From Capsaspora owczarzaki ATCC 30864 (Eukaryota; Opisthokonta; Filasterea), in NCBI RefSeq assembly GCF_000151315.2, contig NW_011887298.1, positions 1,275,695 through 1,339,694 on the forward strand: a stretch of 64,000 nt of DNA. The letters run 5' to 3'. How positions within the stretch are numbered: position 1 is the first letter of the stretch; the number at the start of each line of letters is the position of its first letter. The position numbers and the translations under genes were made by a program. Positions 44,326 through 55,886 of the stretch are shown piece by piece. Below the pieces are notes generated by a model that was not told where the DNA came from, did not search any database, and saw only the letters and a program-made list of their open reading frames with translations.

Positions 44326-47300
44326 TCAAAGCGAACAAACCTTTGCTCGGAAAGATTCCATGGTGGTGTACGATGCCTTGAACGAATCGATCGGAAGCGC
44401 TTCAACGGCCTTGAGAATACCCGCCTCCTTGGCCTTAAGGTTGACAAAAGTAAACCAACACCACAAAGAAGAGGAAGGAAAAATAAAACCACCACCAAAT
44501 TGCGTGAGTTGTCAACCAGGCACCAACATCAAACCGACCAGGTTTTGTGTGGCTTTACCTTGTCGGCACGAAGGTCCTTAACTGTATGAATCAACATATC
44601 CTCGCCACACCCGTTCTCCACAGGCTCGCCGAATACTTCGGCGGAAGGCGAAGTCTTGGCTGCCTCGAGTGCGTCCACAAGGGACGAAAGCGACAAAACT
44701 CCAGCAGCCACGTAGAAGCCCAGGAAGCGACCAAGGTGCTCGTAGCACTTCGGGTTGTCAACCTTCTCTTCAGCCAGCGATGGCAAGACAAGACCGACTC
44801 TACATTATGAAAACAACCAAAAACAAAGAAGCAAAACCGAAATTCAGGTGAGAAAAAAATGAAGAACGATACCCGCAAACCCCTCCCCCTTCGCCCGCCA
44901 CCACCTCGAACAACAATTAGTGCAGAATAACACACCCTTGAGCAAGGTCCAAAGCAGTGCCAGTCGGAGGTGTCGACTCGAAGAATTTGGAAACAATCTT
45001 GAAAATGGTGCGTTGATCAAAGCCCTTGTCGTTCTGCATAAACTTTGTCGCAGCAGCAGCAAAGAAAATGGGCAGAATGGGAGCAGAAGGCGAGTCGATT
45101 GCACGGATGGACTCGACAACGCGCTCTTCGTCAGGGTCTTGCTTGAACTTGTCAAGAATCTCCTTGGCTTTCGTTTCGGCTTCTTCGCGCGTCGCACACG
45201 CCGTTCGGGCTGGCGAAGCAGACTTGCCTGCCAAAGCAGCGGCAACAGCATCCGCGCCAGCGGTAGCGGCGGCATGGGCAGCAGCGTTCGCGGGAGCCGC
45301 GGCAGGTGCGGCGGGCTGCGGGCTGTCGGATTCTTGCGACATCAAGCGGGCGAACGAGTTGCCACGAGGAGCAACAACACGCTCAGCGCCGGGCTTGCTC
45401 AAGGCCGGAGCGGAAGCGGCGCCGGGCTTGCCAGAGCTCCAGCCGGTAGCGCCGCCAGCGTTGCCGGACGATCCTTGCGGACGGAGAGAGACATCGTTGT
45501 TGGCGGGGGCCGGAGATGGCTTGCGCGCGCCAGCGTACGACCAGTCGGTCGGACCGGCTCCTGGGGCGGGGCTTCCAGGAGCATTCTTGCGACCAGATCG
45601 ATCGTTGCCTCGGCGGTCGCCGCCACCACGATCGTTGCGGTCATTGCGGTCGTTACGGTCATTACGGTCGCCACGGTTGTCGCGATCGTTGCGGTCACGG
45701 GGACCACTGCCACCACGCGAGGAAGGCGTGGCTGTTGTGGCGGGGCCCTTTTCGGCGTCCTTGGCGGCATCAACGTGAATTTCAGCCAAGGTCTTGGGGC
45801 CGGCGTCGGCGTGACGCGGAACCCACTTGCCCTTGCGCAAATCAATCACAGCCTCAATCATGAAGCGGATGCGCGACGAGACGGCATCCTTGATCGAGAT
45901 CTTGGCATTCAGCGCGCCAATCACCTTGTCCATCTCGGCAACAAATTCGGCCTGCTTGGCCTTGTCGATTTCAGACTCGCTGTCGCGAGCCTCAAACTTG
46001 CGACCGACGGTGGTCATGAGCTTGCACAAGCACTCGAGGCTCTCCTCATCAGAGGTGTGCAGCAGCGTCTTGAAGCAGTACAGCATGATTTTGCGGGTCA
46101 GCAAACCGAGCTTGAAGAGCTCACCAATAAACTTGATGTTGCCCAGGTAGCGACGCTTGGCGAGCATCTTGGCCTCAGCGTCTGCCTCCTTTTGACTCGG
46201 TGTCTGGTCTTCGGCGGGAGCTTCCTCTGCAGCTTGCTTGGACAGCTTGGCAAACTTTTCGAATTCGTCCTGGCAGTGAGCAAGCATGGACTTGCGGAAC
46301 TCGCCGTGGCGGGCGGCAGTGTTTGCGGCGCTGTCTGCTTCAGTCGCCGTGGTCGGGGCAAGGCGGTCACCGAGCTTTTTGCACAGCTTGGCATACATTT
46401 CACTAAATTTGGGCTCGTCGAGGGCCTTGCCGAAAATGAGCTTGATCAAGCCATCCAGACGCTGTGCCGTGCTGATTTGCAGCTTGAGGATGTCGTCAGA
46501 AAGCTTTTCAAACTTCTCAAGAGTAAGCTTGTTGAGAATACTCTTGATGGAGCGCAGAATGCCTTCCGTCTCTGCCTGCTCCTCAGGCATGTCTGGCGCG
46601 GGTTCGTATCGCTTGTAGCCCTTCTCGGAACGACGCAGCGGCTCGAGGCGCTCGAGGTTGGACGGCAAAAGACCTGCACCTCCACGGTGGTTGCGGTCAC
46701 GACCACGGCCGCCACGGCCACGACCGGTAAAGTTCGGCTGGCGCATGCCAGGATGCACAACTCGCGGGGACTGGTTGCCCTCCCCGAGGAGGCCAGGCGA
46801 GGCGAGCTGACGCTGCGACGTACGCGCGTGCTGCTGTTGACGGCGCGCAAGCTGGTCGGCGACAAGTTTCTCCTGCGCCTTGATGTGTTCGTGGTTGATG
46901 CACTCGTCGAGACCGCTCTTGTTGAGGGTTGCCGGAGGTTCCTTGCACAACTCACGGAACTGCATCAAGAAGGCAAGAGAATGGCGCTGGAAGCCATCAG
47001 CACCGCGCGGGGTCCTTGGAATCTTGAGCGGAGTGGGCAACAGACCGGGCGAGTCGGGAATATCGCCGACAAGACCGCCGCGCTTGCGCGGAGTGGTCGG
47101 CTCGCCATTCTCGTCCAACTCGTCCTCGTCGTACTCGTCGTCAAACTCGTCCTCAAGACCGTCCTCGTCGTCGAGTTCCTCGGTCTCAGACTCGTCATCA
47201 TCGAATGCACGATGCAAGTCAGTCTCTTGGTCGTCGTCCTCGGCGGCAGGCGCAGGCGCAGGCGCAGGAGCAGATGAAGCGGACGCGACTGGAGTCTTCT

Positions 47301-48034
47301 CCACAGCAGCAGACTTGGTTTCGGTCGGCTTGGCGGTGATGGTGGCAGCGGCAGTAGCAGCAGCAGTCGAAGCAGCTGGAGCAGGAGTGACGGCAACAGG
47401 TGCGGGCGCTGAGGCGGTCGCAGGAGCGGCGACGGCAGCGGCAGCCGACGACGCAGCCGCAGGGACAGCAGCTGAAGCAGGAGTAGACAAGGCTGCAGCA
47501 GCAGCTGCAGCTGCTGGGGTCGTGGTTTCGTCGACATGCTCCTTGTTGACCACCTGCATCGTCGAGGGATCAATGATGGCAAGCGCGTGCTTCTTGCGCG
47601 GGGTAATCACCTGAGCCTGCGGCTGGAACTCTTGGGCACTGGGATTGGGTGCAAAGGTGGCAGCCCCAGCGTTCATGCCGGGCATGGGGTTGAGTTGATA
47701 GTTGTTGTACCCAGGGTAAAAAGGATATGACGGCACAAAGCCAGCTGGGGAGAACATCATAGGTCCAGCCTGGTAGAACTGTCCTGGCTGCGGAATGAAA
47801 CGCGGAGGTGTGTTGGCAGAAGGCTGGAATGCGGGAGCATTCACTTGAAGCGAGCGACCGGGTGAGAGATGCTGCGCCGGAGCGGACCCGTGATGAACCA
47901 CATTGTTGGGTTGCGGCTGGTTGGGAGCCACACCAACAGGGATTTGCGGTGCGTGTGCGTGCGGCACGGCTCCAGCGACAGCAGCGAATGGTCGCGTCTG
48001 CGCGTGCTGTGGAAGTTGGTGGTGTGGAACAGGG

Positions 48035-48073
<39 letters not shown>

Positions 48074-48468
48074 GCTTGCACAGGCTGGTGTTGCTGTTGT
48101 TGCGGCTGCTGTGGCTGCTGTTGATGCGGCTGTTGTTGTGGCTGCTGCTGCTGCTGTGGTCGGTTGCCGACAACCGGGCGAGGACCCGCGACACCATGAC
48201 CGGGAACGGCGTGCGGCAGAGCATGCACGGCTTGCGCGGGGAGCCGCGGTCCGGTGGGGAAGCGCTGTTGCTCGCCGGGCGGCGCCGACTTTGTGCGCGC
48301 AACGTCAAATGTGGCATTGTCGGACACTGTGCCAAACTGGATGGGCGCAGCGTTCTGGGCAACAGGCTGCGTCGGCACGGGCACGGGCACGTTTCGGGCA
48401 GCAGCCGATGCGAAGGACAGCACTTTGGGCGGGGGAGCAGCTCCGCCGTTGGCGTTAGGCTGCGACAT
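44326..48468 (-). CDS. EIF4G1: Translation initiation factor eIF4G
   Basis: Three exons, 48468-44936, 44799-44559 and 44433-44326; 1293 residues. The N-terminal 480 residues are low complexity with a poly-Gln tract (48035-48072) and Ala/Pro-rich and acidic stretches, as in other eIF4G proteins that bind PABP and RNA there. The eIF4E-binding site is recognisable as RHSLAFLMQF, but the position of the canonical Tyr is His (codon 46981-46983, residue 496). The MIF4G domain, which binds eIF4A, spans about 630-880 (ILNKLTLEKFEKLSDDI ... GNIKFIGELFKLGLLTRKIM ... ESLECLCKLMTTVG). An Arg/Gly/Asp repeat (DRNDRNDRNDR) and a GG-rich linker follow, then a helical MA3-like C-terminal region across exons 1-3. 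The large plus-strand frame over this gene is an antisense shadow. Confidence 0.92.
48035..48072. repeat. CTG/CAG repeat encoding poly-Gln in eIF4G
   Basis: About twelve perfect units, read as Gln on the minus strand in the disordered N-terminal region; further imperfect CAG/CAA tracts follow up to 48160. Confidence 0.85.
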
Positions 48469-50864
48469 GGCTTACTCTTCTCGAGGCAACCTACAAAGCA
48501 AGAGAGCAACAAGACAAAGCAAAGCAGCAAAGACGAAAAAAAAAAAGTCGCAAAGTCAGGTGCAATCTCCATGTCTGAGTGAATCACTGTAAGACTTTGC
48601 CACGAAGCGTTACACAAAAAGAGACAAAAAAAAAAAAAAAAGACCAACAATGACACACGATCGCGTGGAGACCATCAACAGACAAAGTTGCGAACGATGT
48701 CGCAACAAGTCAGAAATGAGGGAAAAAAAAAAAAAGCAAAACGCATGTGTTTTCAATGGAAAAAAAAAAAGGAGAGAAAAAAAAAAAAAAAAAAAAAAAA
48801 GGACAGACAGCCAATAAAACAGAAAACGAGGACGGAACAAAAGAGCGACGACCGCGAACGTGCGGAGGAGGATGAAGGAGCAACGACTGAGCATGAAGCG
48901 TGCCAGGTCCTCACGAACAGCCTGACGAGAGGGAGCGAGCGAGCGAACGGAAGCAGAGCCAAAGGGGAAAAAAAAAGAGAAAAAAAAAAAAAAAGAGCGA
49001 GATCTTGCGTTGGCGCAACGTTCCGTCAGCAAAAGCGACAAAAGCAGTTGGAGAAAGAGAGAGAGAGAGAGAGACAAAGAGAGAGGAGGGCGAGCACAAG
49101 GCAGATACAGCACGCCAATAGAATCAAGAAGGGCCGCGCTGGGAAAGATGGCTGGAGACGGGAAGAGCAAGGAGACACAGTTCATCCACGCGGCGCTGCA
49201 GTGGCTCGTGCGCATCGACAGCCGAACGGAGAAGCGGAGCACGGATGGTTGCAAAGCACACACACACACACACACACACACACTCGAAATCAGACTCGCA
49301 CCTAAAAAGCGAAACGCGAGGCTGGGGAAAAGAACGAGCTGGAAGACTGAATGAAAAAAAAAAAAAAAGTTGCAGAGCAAAAGGGCGAACAGAGGTTTGC
49401 TCGCCTCTCTTCTCTTTGCAAAGCAGAATGAGCTCACTGTTCGATTTGGTCAGAGCATCAAAAATAATATTCGGAAAGGATCGTCGAGGAGCAAGCTGCG
49501 GGCAGGTGGAATGGAATGGTGAATCATTGAGAATACATGTAAATCCAAAAAGATCGACAGGAACCAGGGGTCAAAGTCGGGGGAAAGTCACGTCGGATCA
49601 AGCAATGCTTTCGTAAAGTGCTCATAGTGCACTGTCTGAGCCGTGAAGGAATCGGCTGGAGGGATCCCGCTGAACACGGTTGGGCTTGCGAAGCGTTCTT
49701 TATTCGTTTCGGGGTGTCAAGCGTGTCGAGGGAGCGAGCGTGCTACCAACGCCTTCCTCCTCGTCACGCAACAATGCGAATGATTGCACATCGTTCTCAT
49801 GAATGAAAGCGGCGAACGAAAAAACAAAGCAAGAGCTGTTCTGAGCGCAGTTGTTGCCAATTGTACGAGAGCGATTTTTCAAACAAAACTTGGCACTGAG
49901 GTTCCATCCAAAGTAATCCATCTCACCATGATACTGCGCCTTTATCTTGCTATTTTGACCTTCCCAACCGCGGACGGGGGAGGCTTGCGTGTCTGAGCGT
50001 TTTGCAACGGCTCAGAACAGAGAAACCCGACAAGCTTGCAATGAAGAGCCATCCCTGCTCTCAACCTCCAATAAAAGTGCTGTCACCTACGACCGAAATG
50101 ATTCTGAGAGTCCCCCAAGCACGAACGGTAGACGAAAGCCATGAACTGCCCGGTTGAAAACAAAACAAAACAAAACAAAACAAAAACAAAGAAAAAAAAA
50201 AATCCAATTCCAACAACTAAAACTGGCCCCAAATCGATCCTCTTTGCTCGCTCTCTCTTTTCTCGCAGGGTATGACATCTTTGACACCGATCGTCTCCAC
50301 AACCCTTCTATCCGATACAAAAGCATGCCAGGATGACGATTCACGCGTGGATGGGGTGGGGCGCAATGAGAGGGTTTGTCAGGAGAGGGGGCGAAAGAGG
50401 GAGGAGCGGAAAGGCCAGGTTCGGTTTGAGTCGGTGTCCTCGACCTTGTAGCCGCTCGTACGCCGGTCCGTAGCGTCTCTGGTCGCCGCGACACGCCTGC
50501 AGTGGGTAGTATGTGGGAGCTAGCGTGCGATTCCGGGCGGCGTTGGCTGAGCAGAGCCGTACCTGTTGCGAAAAACGGCGCGCTGGGCGAAACCGTATAT
50601 GCTCGACGATTGCATGTGCCGCTTGCGATTCGGCCCCTCGCGCCGGTCTCGCCTGTGCTCCCGCCCCCCCCATTCCGACCTAGCGCACACAACGTGATTT
50701 GTCGTTCCAACTGCTCCCTGCCTCTCCTTCGTCCTCTGCCGGGCTTTTCTTTGGAACGAAAGTTCTCGCTTTTTTTTTTCTCTACTCGATTGCTCTTTTT
50801 CCTCGTTTTTCGCCGTAGGCTCACTCTTCCAAACATCCTCCTACTCGCAAACAAACCCCCGTAG
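48469..50864. other. 2.4-kb purine-skewed region between divergent eIF4G and RPL17 genes
   Basis: No gene is called. From 48530 to about 49370 the plus strand is strongly A/G-rich, with A runs (48627-48641, 48777-48800, 48979-48993), a GA repeat (49058-49073) and a CA repeat (49258-49283). The transcript sense of eIF4G would therefore be pyrimidine-rich. From about 50700 to 50864 the plus strand is pyrimidine-rich and ends cccccgtag before the RPL17 ATG, consistent with a 5'-UTR intron and a TOP-like leader. Confidence 0.55.
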
Positions 50865-51365
50865 ATGACCCGTTACTCCACCAATCCCGCAAACGCTGCC
50901 AAGTCGGTCAAGACCCGTGGTGACCACCTCCGTGTTCACTACAAGAACACACGGGAGGCGGCTGCGGCGCTCAAGGGCCTCTCGATCCCCAAGGCTCAGG
51001 CTTACCTGAAGAACGTCCAGGAGCACAAGCAGATCATCCCGTACACTCGCCACACTGGCGGTGTTGGCCGTCACGCACAGACCAAGCAGTTCAAGACCCC
51101 CGGCTCTCTCGGTCGCTGGCCCGCCAAGAGCGTTGAGTACCTCCTCAACCTGCTCCAGAACGCTGCCTCCAATGCCGACCTTAAGGGCCTTGACAAGGAG
51201 ACCCTCCACGTCTCGCACGTCCAGGTCAACCGCGCCCCCAAGATGCGCCGCCGCACTTACCGTGCTCACGGTCGCATCAACGCGTACCAGAGCTCCCCCT
51301 GCCACATCGAGCTCATTTTCAGCGAGAAGGAGGAGACCGTCCCCGCTCCCCCGCCCAAGGCTTAA
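50865..51365 (+). CDS. RPL17: 60S ribosomal protein L17 (uL22)
   Basis: One exon of 166 residues, full length against eukaryotic uL22. Family blocks are visible: [30 protein letters not shown], the [22 protein letters not shown] helix and the [15 protein letters not shown] loop lining the exit tunnel. The C-terminus adds a short acidic and Pro-rich tail. Codon use is strongly biased to C-ending codons (CTC, GTC, AAG), as in highly expressed genes. The ATG follows directly on a tag that looks like a 3' splice site, so the leader is probably spliced. Confidence 0.97.
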   Translation: MTRYSTNPANAAKSVKTRGDHLRVHYKNTREAAAALKGLSIPKAQAYLKNVQEHKQIIPYTRHTGGVGRHAQTKQFKTPGSLGRWPAKSVEYLLNLLQNAASNADLKGLDKETLHVSHVQVNRAPKMRRRTYRAHGRINAYQSSPCHIELIFSEKEETVPAPPPKA

Positions 51366-52044
51366 ATCACTCAAAAATTATGTCGGGTTGTTTTGAAGCA
51401 ACGTGACTGATTTTTTTCTGTTTTTATGTGCCCGCCCTCTTGCCCCCCCCCCCATCTGGCGTGGGGTTTGCAGTGTTTTGTCCAGGTGCCCTTTCTTTGG
51501 TTTTTTTGAAACAATACAAGACACGTTGCATTTTGCCCCTGTTGCATTTCCTCTTGGTTTGATTTTTTGCAGATGCGACAGTGGAATCTTCGGAATAGTT
51601 GCCCTTCGACATTCTTGGCTCAGAGCGATGGTGTGTTTATCATCTATTGTTGAAATCGAGGAGAGCGTCAGTCCATTTTGGCACTCAAACGTCTCCATTT
51701 CATTTCACAAAAGTCCTGGTGTGTGAACAACAGCTGAATCGAGATTCACATACAAAATTACTTTTGACTTGTTGGGTGCCACGAAAAACGAAAGTCATGA
51801 CACGAACACATCGACCATATTGAAACAAATGACCAAGTCGCGAGGAAAAAAGTCCAGAGCAAAGTCAACGACTGTACTACACGCAAAGCTTTTCCATTTC
51901 TTCAATCAAAACAGGACACGCGCATAACGAGCAGCTAAGCTGCCGCCAGTCACCTCGTTCCGACTCGTCAAGCTTGGCCATGGACTGTAAATCATGATGT
52001 ATTCAAACGATCGATCGCTGCAGTTTTGCAACATCAAACAAAAA
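51366..52044. other. Intergenic region between convergent genes
   Basis: 3' flanks of RPL17 and the CCA-adding enzyme gene. T-rich and C9 runs near 51410-51455 follow the RPL17 stop. No gene is visible. Confidence 0.45.
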
Positions 52045-53970
52045 TTAATGCCCTCCTGATTGCTTGCTTCCCTTCTGCTTGGCACGTAACAAGTTGCCGA
52101 AATTCACTACAGTTTGCATGGACGGGTCGGGCTGGAGAGCGAGGGTGGGGTTGCCAGAAACTTGCAGGGCATGTTGAACAAGCTCGTTCTCGCTGACTTG
52201 GAATCCAGCATTCTTCCAAAGCTGTCGCGTGCTAGCAAGTACCAGTCCCATCGTTTTCCCTTTGGGCACTCCGCTTTTGGCCAGCACGTCGCCAGACAAA
52301 GGGAAGACGGGGATGTTCGCAAAGTAGATTTCCTGGGGTGAGACGTATGGAAAGACCAACGCAGCAACCCAGTCAGGGTGGACTTTATCGACCAGCATGT
52401 CGAGTGCAAGCCGACGAGCAAAAGCAGAGTCCGGCTCGTTCACCAGGTGTCGATTGAAAACGAGGAAGAGCAACAAGTCACGCTGCTGGTTGGAGAGTTT
52501 CCACCTGAGCGCAAGCTCGGCCGCGGAATCTTCGTTTTTCACAATGTTGGAAAGACGAATCATTTCAATGTACGCATGTTCCTTCCATCGATCCGCAACA
52601 TCGGTGGGCGGGAGTTGGAGCGCCAACTCTGTCGTATGCCTCACGGCCATTTCGAGTTGTTGCAAGAGCCGAATCTCGCTGGAGGCTACTGACTGATGCA
52701 AATCAGCAAGCCCAATGATGTTTGCAACGCCGCACCGCGTCATTACCTCGAGTGTGTGAGGGCAGCTGCGTTGCTGGAGAATTTTGGAACACTCGAGCCA
52801 AATACGCTCGGCCGAGATGCCGGACAAGTTTGGAGCATTTTCAGCAATGCACTCCAGTGTTCCAGGCTCAACGCTCACATTTCCTTGCCCGAGCGAGTCG
52901 CACATGCGGCCATAGAAGCGGAAGAAGCGCAAAATGCGGAGGTAGTCTTCCTTGATGCGGAGATCCGCCGTGCCGACAAAAGCGATGTGATTGTTTTGCA
53001 GGTCTTGTACCCCGCCAAAGTAGTCGTACACGGTCCCGTTGAAATCAATGCTCATCGAGTTGAATCGTAGATCGCGACGTTGGGCATCCAGGCTCCAATC
53101 CGACGTAAACTCGACCTCGGCATGGCGTCCGTCCGTGATTTTGTCGACGCGCAGGGTTGTCACTTCATACTGATCGTAAAGTTTTCGAGGATTGCCTGCA
53201 GCAGCAGTAGTAGCAGCAGCAGCCGCTACTGGATCCGTGCCGTTGTCGACCACCTGCTGCTGCTCTGCTGCTGATGGCGGGCGTTCAAACACGACGGTGA
53301 CGGTGCCATGCTTGAGCCCCGTCGGGATGACGCGAATCCCGGCCTCTTCGAACATGTGCTGAAGCACGTCGGGTAACGCTTCCGTCGCGAGATCAACGTC
53401 CTTTGGCTGAATGTTCATGAGCAGGTCGCGCACAGCACCTCCGACAATGCGGATCGAGTAGCCATGCGAGGTCACAACGCGGTGGATCTCCTGGAGCGAA
53501 GACGAGCCAATGACTTGATGCCACAGCGGGCAGTTCAGCGTCCCAATGGCACCGGGCGTTCCAGCAAGTTCAGCAGCGACTGGCAACAAGTCCATCTGCA
53601 GGAGGGCCGGCTTGGAGTGGAGGAGGCGAGCAGGGTGAACTGAAGCAGAGGCAGAAGCAGAGGCAGACGCCGTCAGTGAGAGCAGCGAGAGGGATGAGTT
53701 CCGGAGTCGAGCCGCTGCGTTCTGTGCAGTGAATGCAGAGCAGGATGCAGAGTGGGATGCGAAGCGACGGCTGGTCGGAAGGGAAGGCGGAGACGGCGCG
53801 AGGCAGCTGGACGAAGCGCGTGTGAGAGGGCGAGATGCAGTCGCAGTCGCAGTCGCAGTAGTCACAGCAGCAAGTGCAGAAGTGCGAATTGGAGCAATAG
53901 ACGCAAGTGCAGCCGTCCGAGGGCGAGAGAGCGGCGAGAGAGCGAGGCGATGACGCAAGAGTACGAGCAT
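52045..53970 (-). CDS. TRNT1: CCA tRNA nucleotidyltransferase
   Basis: A single exon of 641 residues. The class II nucleotidyltransferase head is clear: RIVGGAVRDLLM, then DVDLATEA with the two metal-binding Asp (near residues 185-187), and the template-like RRDLRFNSMSIDF. The downstream EDYLRILRFFRFYGR and SAERIWLECSKIL segments match the neck helices. The enzyme adds CCA to tRNA 3' ends in nucleus/cytosol and mitochondria. The first 125 residues are Arg/Ser/Ala/Thr-rich with almost no acids, which is a long presequence-like extension; an inner Met (LQMDLLPVAAEL) could start the cytosolic form, as in other eukaryotes that use one gene for both. A Gly/Ala insertion follows VFERPPSAAEQQQ. It is one of the few multi-hundred-residue genes here without introns. 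Confidence 0.93.
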   Translation of the reverse strand: MLVLLRHRLALSPLSRPRTAALASIAPIRTSALAAVTTATATATASRPLTRASSSCLAPSPPSLPTSRRFASHSASCSAFTAQNAAARLRNSSLSLLSLTASASASASASVHPARLLHSKPALLQMDLLPVAAELAGTPGAIGTLNCPLWHQVIGSSSLQEIHRVVTSHGYSIRIVGGAVRDLLMNIQPKDVDLATEALPDVLQHMFEEAGIRVIPTGLKHGTVTVVFERPPSAAEQQQVVDNGTDPVAAAAATTAAAGNPRKLYDQYEVTTLRVDKITDGRHAEVEFTSDWSLDAQRRDLRFNSMSIDFNGTVYDYFGGVQDLQNNHIAFVGTADLRIKEDYLRILRFFRFYGRMCDSLGQGNVSVEPGTLECIAENAPNLSGISAERIWLECSKILQQRSCPHTLEVMTRCGVANIIGLADLHQSVASSEIRLLQQLEMAVRHTTELALQLPPTDVADRWKEHAYIEMIRLSNIVKNEDSAAELALRWKLSNQQRDLLLFLVFNRHLVNEPDSAFARRLALDMLVDKVHPDWVAALVFPYVSPQEIYFANIPVFPLSGDVLAKSGVPKGKTMGLVLASTRQLWKNAGFQVSENELVQHALQVSGNPTLALQPDPSMQTVVNFGNLLRAKQKGSKQSGGH

Positions 53971-54148
53971 GCAGCGAAATGGCTGAGAGAAAAACGCTCA
54001 GACAAACAACCGCAATGGAAAAAGTAAAGAAAAAAAAAAAGACTAAGCAACCCTGAGATTGACAAGTTGGGAAATGTGCAAGTTGATGGAAATTCAGCTA
54101 TTGCATTTATTGAGACGGTGTTTGACAATCAAACGCACCAATCCCGAC

Positions 54149-55852
54149 TCAGCTCCGCTGCAGAAACAGACGATCGGGCGCGAACGTTTGTGGATTGGCG
54201 CGGCGATGGTTGGCTTGGAGCAATGCAACCAGCGAGCTCGATCCGGGAACAAGTACAGAGCTGGCCGGTACATCCGCTGCCAGCAATGACGAGCCGCTTC
54301 CACTGGAGGACGCGCTGAAATAATTCTTCTCTTGGAATGCGGGAATGCCTACGGGCGGGCCTGCCAGCAACGACGGACCAGGGAGCAATGGTGCTGGTGC
54401 GAGCGTCGGATGGCTGGCGCTCGCCCCGAATCGTTGGTGAGCATTGTTGTGGTCGCTGGTATTCATGTCGTGTAGCTCTCGCACACTCATCGCCTCGTAC
54501 TTGTCGAGGGTTGCAAAGCCAGCCTCTGCAGCATCGGACGAGGACTGGTTGGGTCCGGCAAGGGATTCGCGAGCACGCTTGGAGGCGCTGTCGGTCGTTG
54601 TTCCGTCTTCTTCTCGTCGTCGCTTGCCGCGGGAGTTGGCAGCCTGCGATTCCTCGTCGTTTCGTTCTTCTTGCAAGAGACGGTTCCATTCCGCCAGCAC
54701 GACGGGCTGGAAGCGCCGATCCATGCTTTCCACAATCTGTTATTTATGAGAAGCAAGAAACGCAACAACAACAACAACAGCAACAACAACAACAACAAAA
54801 AAAAAAAAAAATAAAAATAAAAATAAAATGAGCACAACCGCCCACAATCAAAACATATGCACTCTCTTACTTACAGCACGAGCTCCAGGGCTCTCCAGCG
54901 CCCAGGCCATTTCGCGCAATTCGAGCCAGAACAACCGGCACGTTTTCAACCTGCGTGACAGGGAATGATGAGCAACCAAGAGCAAACACCGACTGAACGT
55001 GTTACAACGACTTACGGCAAGCCAATCGCAGTCACTCCTGGCGACTGCAATTGGAAGGACTCAAATAATCGTTGAATGTGCTCGTCCACCTGGGTCCGCG
55101 TCAGCGGAACACTATTGACGATTGTTGGAAGAAGCTCTTCAAGTAATGGCTGTGCGAGTGTGCCAAGTTCGTTCTGACCAAACAAAGGCACAAACAAGCT
55201 ACTGTCGGTTGCCTCATCCCCAACAAGCATTGGGCAATCCAACTCTACAGGAGACCAAAAACTCACATTCAGGACAGAGTACAACGATGTTTGATTCTCG
55301 AGACGAGGAACTCGGCGTGTCGCCCTTTCAAGTAACGCAGTGGTGGTCGCAGTTTCTTCAGCAGCGTCGATGCGCGCAGACAAGGACTGGGAGAGCCGGG
55401 AAAAGGGCGCATCGGGACCGATCGCCTCGCGAGCAGGAACGAGGAGCGAGTTTCGCATAATGCGATCAAATGAACGAGCGGCTGCTAGAGCAGAAGGAGG
55501 TGGAGGACGAGCAGCCACATCCGCCAAGAGGGCGTTGGGCATGACGCAATGAAGGAAGAGGCTGCCGTTGTGATTCATGACGAGATGGGTGATGCTGGGG
55601 ATGGAAAACGTCCCATCGTGTGTGGTAGAGCTGTCAATCAGCAGCAAGGTCACGGTTGCAGTGTACTTGATGGTGCCCGCAACAGCTTGCAGCCCCAGAG
55701 TTACAGGGGTGATGGCATGGACACACGAGCAAGGAAGAGACAAGCGCGGAACTTTGCTCTTTTCCAAATGCCGCGCGTCACACGTCAGCGCTCCATACCG
55801 ACCGAAGCCATGGAGGCGCATATCCACCTTGCTGTCCTGATCCGCTGATGGC

Positions 55853-55886
<34 letters not shown>

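Noticed and set aside
44920-47277. A 785-codon open frame on the plus strand opposite eIF4G
   Set aside because: The minus strand carries the MIF4G domain and spliced exons; the plus frame has only Leu/Val/Arg-rich composition typical of an antisense shadow.
48688-49305. Lys/Arg-rich 205-codon frame on the plus strand
   Set aside because: It is the translation of an A/G-rich low-complexity tract, with no domain, splice signal or codon bias.
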